This document shows, in pieces, positions 62,448-64,000 of a stretch of DNA of 64,000 nt (within the stretch, counting starts at the first letter, position 1; every line of letters starts with the position of its first letter). The notes beneath the pieces are model-generated. The model was not told the DNA's origin, made no database searches, and worked only from the letters and a program-made list of their open reading frames with translations. Source of the stretch: JAFIHK01 sp041441455 (lineage in GTDB: Bacteria > Bacteroidota > Bacteroidia > Bacteroidales > UBA932); NCBI GenBank assembly GCA_041441455.1, contig JASDTB010000051.1:9549-73548 (forward strand). The letters run 5' to 3'. A program made the position numbers and the translations under genes.

Positions 62448-62750
62448 ATGGAAATAGAAAAAAGAGTAATAATAGCTTTGAGACATGTTTACGATCCTGA
62501 GATACCCGTAAATGTGTACGATTTAGGCCTTATTTATGAAATTAAGGTAGATGAAGAGAATAAAGTGTTCATTAAAATGACACTTACTGCTCCAAACTGC
62601 CCAATGGCTGATCAACTTTTAGAAGACATAAACGATGCTGTTTATGATGTACCTGGTGTTTCTGATGTTTCAATCGAATTGACTTTTGATCCACCTTGGG
62701 ACAAGTCTAGAATGAGTGAAGAAGCCATGCTAGATCTAGGTCTTTTATAA
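62448..62750 (+). CDS. SufT/MIP18-family (DUF59) Fe-S maturation protein
   Basis: This 100-residue protein of the DUF59/MIP18/PaaD family has DPEIPVNVYDLGLIYEI, MTLTAPNCPMADQLL with its conserved cysteine, and VSIELTFDPPWDKSRMS. Relatives help Fe-S cluster assembly or delivery (SufT, MIP18). Its place directly after sufS and sufE fits. The ATG at 62448 is used; an upstream TTG would run into sufE. Confidence 0.92.
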   Translation: MEIEKRVIIALRHVYDPEIPVNVYDLGLIYEIKVDEENKVFIKMTLTAPNCPMADQLLEDINDAVYDVPGVSDVSIELTFDPPWDKSRMSEEAMLDLGLL

Positions 62751-62757
62751 TTTTAAA

Positions 62758-63276
62758 ATGAAATACTATATCCTCTTTGGATCAAACGAAGGAGACAGAC
62801 TAGAGATTCTCAAGTCTGTCTTTGTTGATTTAAAATCAACTTATGGTGAAATGACCTTCTCTTCATTGTATGAGTCTGAACCTTGGGGTTTTGAAAGTCA
62901 GAATAACTTTATGAACATAATATTCGCGTTCGATTCTACTGACACTCCTCATCAAGTTTTATCTTATTTACAGCATTTAGAGTTCAAGTATGGTAGAACC
63001 AGAGATAATAAATTGACTGGTTATCAATCAAGAACCATTGATTTAGATATACTTTTATGTGATAGTAGCATTGTAAACACTGAAACACTACAAATTCCAC
63101 ATCCTAGATTACATTTGCGTCGTTTTACACTTGAACCACTAAATGAGTTGAATTCTGAATATCTCCACCCAATACTAAAATTGAAAGTTTCAAATCTATT
63201 AAATAGTTGTGATGACAAAAGTTCTGTAAAAGTTTTTATGGATTTGAACCAACTAAAAAAATATCTGTTGTTATAG
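62758..63276 (+). CDS. folK: 2-amino-4-hydroxy-6-hydroxymethyldihydropteridine pyrophosphokinase
   Basis: FolK transfers pyrophosphate from ATP to the pterin alcohol in folate synthesis. The 172-residue protein has FGSNEGDRLEIL at the start, SEPWGFESQNNFMN, and the signature RTIDLDILLCD followed by IPHPRLHLRRFTLEPL. It follows the MIP18 gene by 7 bases, with no evident functional link to the suf genes. It supplies the same folate pool used by thyA and folA far upstream. Confidence 0.95.
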   Translation: MKYYILFGSNEGDRLEILKSVFVDLKSTYGEMTFSSLYESEPWGFESQNNFMNIIFAFDSTDTPHQVLSYLQHLEFKYGRTRDNKLTGYQSRTIDLDILLCDSSIVNTETLQIPHPRLHLRRFTLEPLNELNSEYLHPILKLKVSNLLNSCDDKSSVKVFMDLNQLKKYLLL

Positions 63277-63293
63277 AGAAAAATTATAACAAT

Positions 63294-63923
63294 ATGAGTT
63301 TAATAGATAATCTAAAGTGGAGATATGCCACTAAAAAATTTGATACGTCAAAAAAAGTGTCAGAGAAAGACATTGAATTTTTGAAAGATGCTGTTAACTT
63401 ATCAGCATCATCATATGGTCTTCAACCATATAAAGTATTATTAATTAAAGATGAAAAGATAAGAGAGAAGCTTAGAGAGGCATCATGGGGACAACCTCAA
63501 ATTACCGACTCAACAGTTATTTTCCTTTTCTGTAATTATAACGATGTCGATGAAAAAGTGATTGACAACTATATTGCACTGAAATCGGACATACAAAATA
63601 TCCCAATAGAACAACTTAAAGGATATGGAGACTTTATGAAACAAGCTATTGGATCTGTTCCTCCTGAACAAAGGGCAATTTGGGCATCAAAACAGACTTA
63701 TATCGGTTTGGGAACCTTGTTAGCTGCAGCAGCTGAACTCAAAGTAGATGCTTGTCCAATGGAAGGTTTTGATAAAGATGCTTATAATAGTATTTTAGGA
63801 TTGAAAGAGATGGGGCTATCTGCATCTGTAATTGCTACTATTGGATATAGATCTGAAGAAGATGAAACAAGCAAAATGAAAAAGGTCAGAAAATCCAATG
63901 ATGACATGTTTATCAATATCTGA
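63294..63923 (+). CDS. nitroreductase-family NAD(P)H-dependent oxidoreductase
   Basis: This 209-residue FMN flavoprotein of the NfsB/NfnB-like group has LKWRYATKKFD near the start, the FMN/dimer motif SASSYGLQPYKVLLI, and the C-terminal ACPMEGFD and GLKEMGLSASVIATIGYR. Such enzymes reduce nitroaromatics, quinones or flavins; the natural substrate is unknown. It follows folK by 17 bases and is closed by a terminator. Confidence 0.92.
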   Translation: MSLIDNLKWRYATKKFDTSKKVSEKDIEFLKDAVNLSASSYGLQPYKVLLIKDEKIREKLREASWGQPQITDSTVIFLFCNYNDVDEKVIDNYIALKSDIQNIPIEQLKGYGDFMKQAIGSVPPEQRAIWASKQTYIGLGTLLAAAAELKVDACPMEGFDKDAYNSILGLKEMGLSASVIATIGYRSEEDETSKMKKVRKSNDDMFINI

Positions 63924-63948
63924 TTGATTTGATGATAAAGTAAATGAG

Positions 63949-63977
63949 GGTGACTAAAAAGAGATTTTTTAGTTACC
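63949..63977 (+). terminator. terminator after the nitroreductase gene
   Basis: GGTGACTAAAAA pairs with TTTTTAGTTACC (one mismatch near the middle of the arm) around a short loop, followed by a T-rich run (63978-63992). Confidence 0.8.
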
Positions 63978-64000
63978 TTCTTTTTTATTTTTAAGCGGCA

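Overview
The window is an AT-rich chromosomal segment of a member of the Bacteroidota, most likely Bacteroidales. Several things point there. Promoter-like TAnnTTTG boxes (the -7 element of this phylum) sit just upstream of many starts. There is a TonB energy transducer, a B-type fumarate reductase flavoprotein, a YbeY with the phylum's His-to-Asp metal-site variant, a CxxC-less Mrp and many short lipoprotein signal peptides. The species cannot be named from this. There are no rRNA genes, insertion sequences, prophage or CRISPR arrays. The only RNA gene seen is one tRNA-Ala(GGC). A 10-N assembly gap lies at 12187-12196.

Layout. 0-5.7 kb: the 3' part of mrp, then a leftward run of an M48 lipoprotein protease, aspS, oxyR, a CNNM/CBS membrane protein and yqeY. 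5.8-10.2 kb: thyA, folA and two tandem lipoprotein-TPR-membrane-HTH proteins on the plus strand. 10.2-17.7 kb: a FabK/nitronate monooxygenase-type flavoenzyme, a sodium:neurotransmitter-type symporter split only by the artificial gap, and a leftward surface-type operon (serine hydrolase, glycosyltransferase, YfhO). 17.7-24.6 kb: mutS with an orphan MacB-like permease, rsmA, a secondary nuclease/phosphatase, ychF. 24.7-35.4 kb: leftward envelope genes, PpiD-like foldase, CNNM/CorC protein, lptC, TPR protein, outer-membrane protein, coaX and mfd.

35.36-35.79 kb is the one long non-coding stretch. It is very AT-rich and holds a cluster of TTATCAACA-like 9-mers at the point where transcription switches from leftward (mfd) to rightward (ruvB), so it is a candidate replication origin. 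Two parS-like 16-mers lie about 20 kb away, one inside and one just after mnmG (gidA), which fits an origin-proximal domain.

35.8-42.9 kb: ruvB, a C45-type Ntn hydrolase, then a four-gene cassette of exported proteins (OmpA-domain protein, a 650-residue protein, a lipoprotein, a 251-residue protein) of unknown function. 42.9-50.6 kb: a GH20 hexosaminidase, frdA-frdB without a visible frdC, a small lipoprotein, an alpha/beta hydrolase and hflX. 50.7-60.7 kb: TonB, tRNA-Ala, mdh, an AhpD-like protein, ybeY, mnmG, a GNAT protein with a repeat-rich insertion, an acyl-CoA synthetase, a threonine aldolase, gcvH and ruvA. 60.7-64 kb: sufS, sufE, a SufT/MIP18 protein, folK and a nitroreductase.

Most of the window is housekeeping: DNA repair and recombination (mutS, mfd, ruvA, ruvB), translation (aspS, rsmA, mnmG, ybeY, hflX, ychF), folate and thymidylate supply (thyA, folA, folK), Fe-S assembly (suf), fermentative/fumarate respiration (frdAB, mdh) and envelope biogenesis. 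The least explained parts are the exported cassette at 38.2-42.9 kb, the tandem membrane regulators at 7.1-10.2 kb, and the origin/parS signals.
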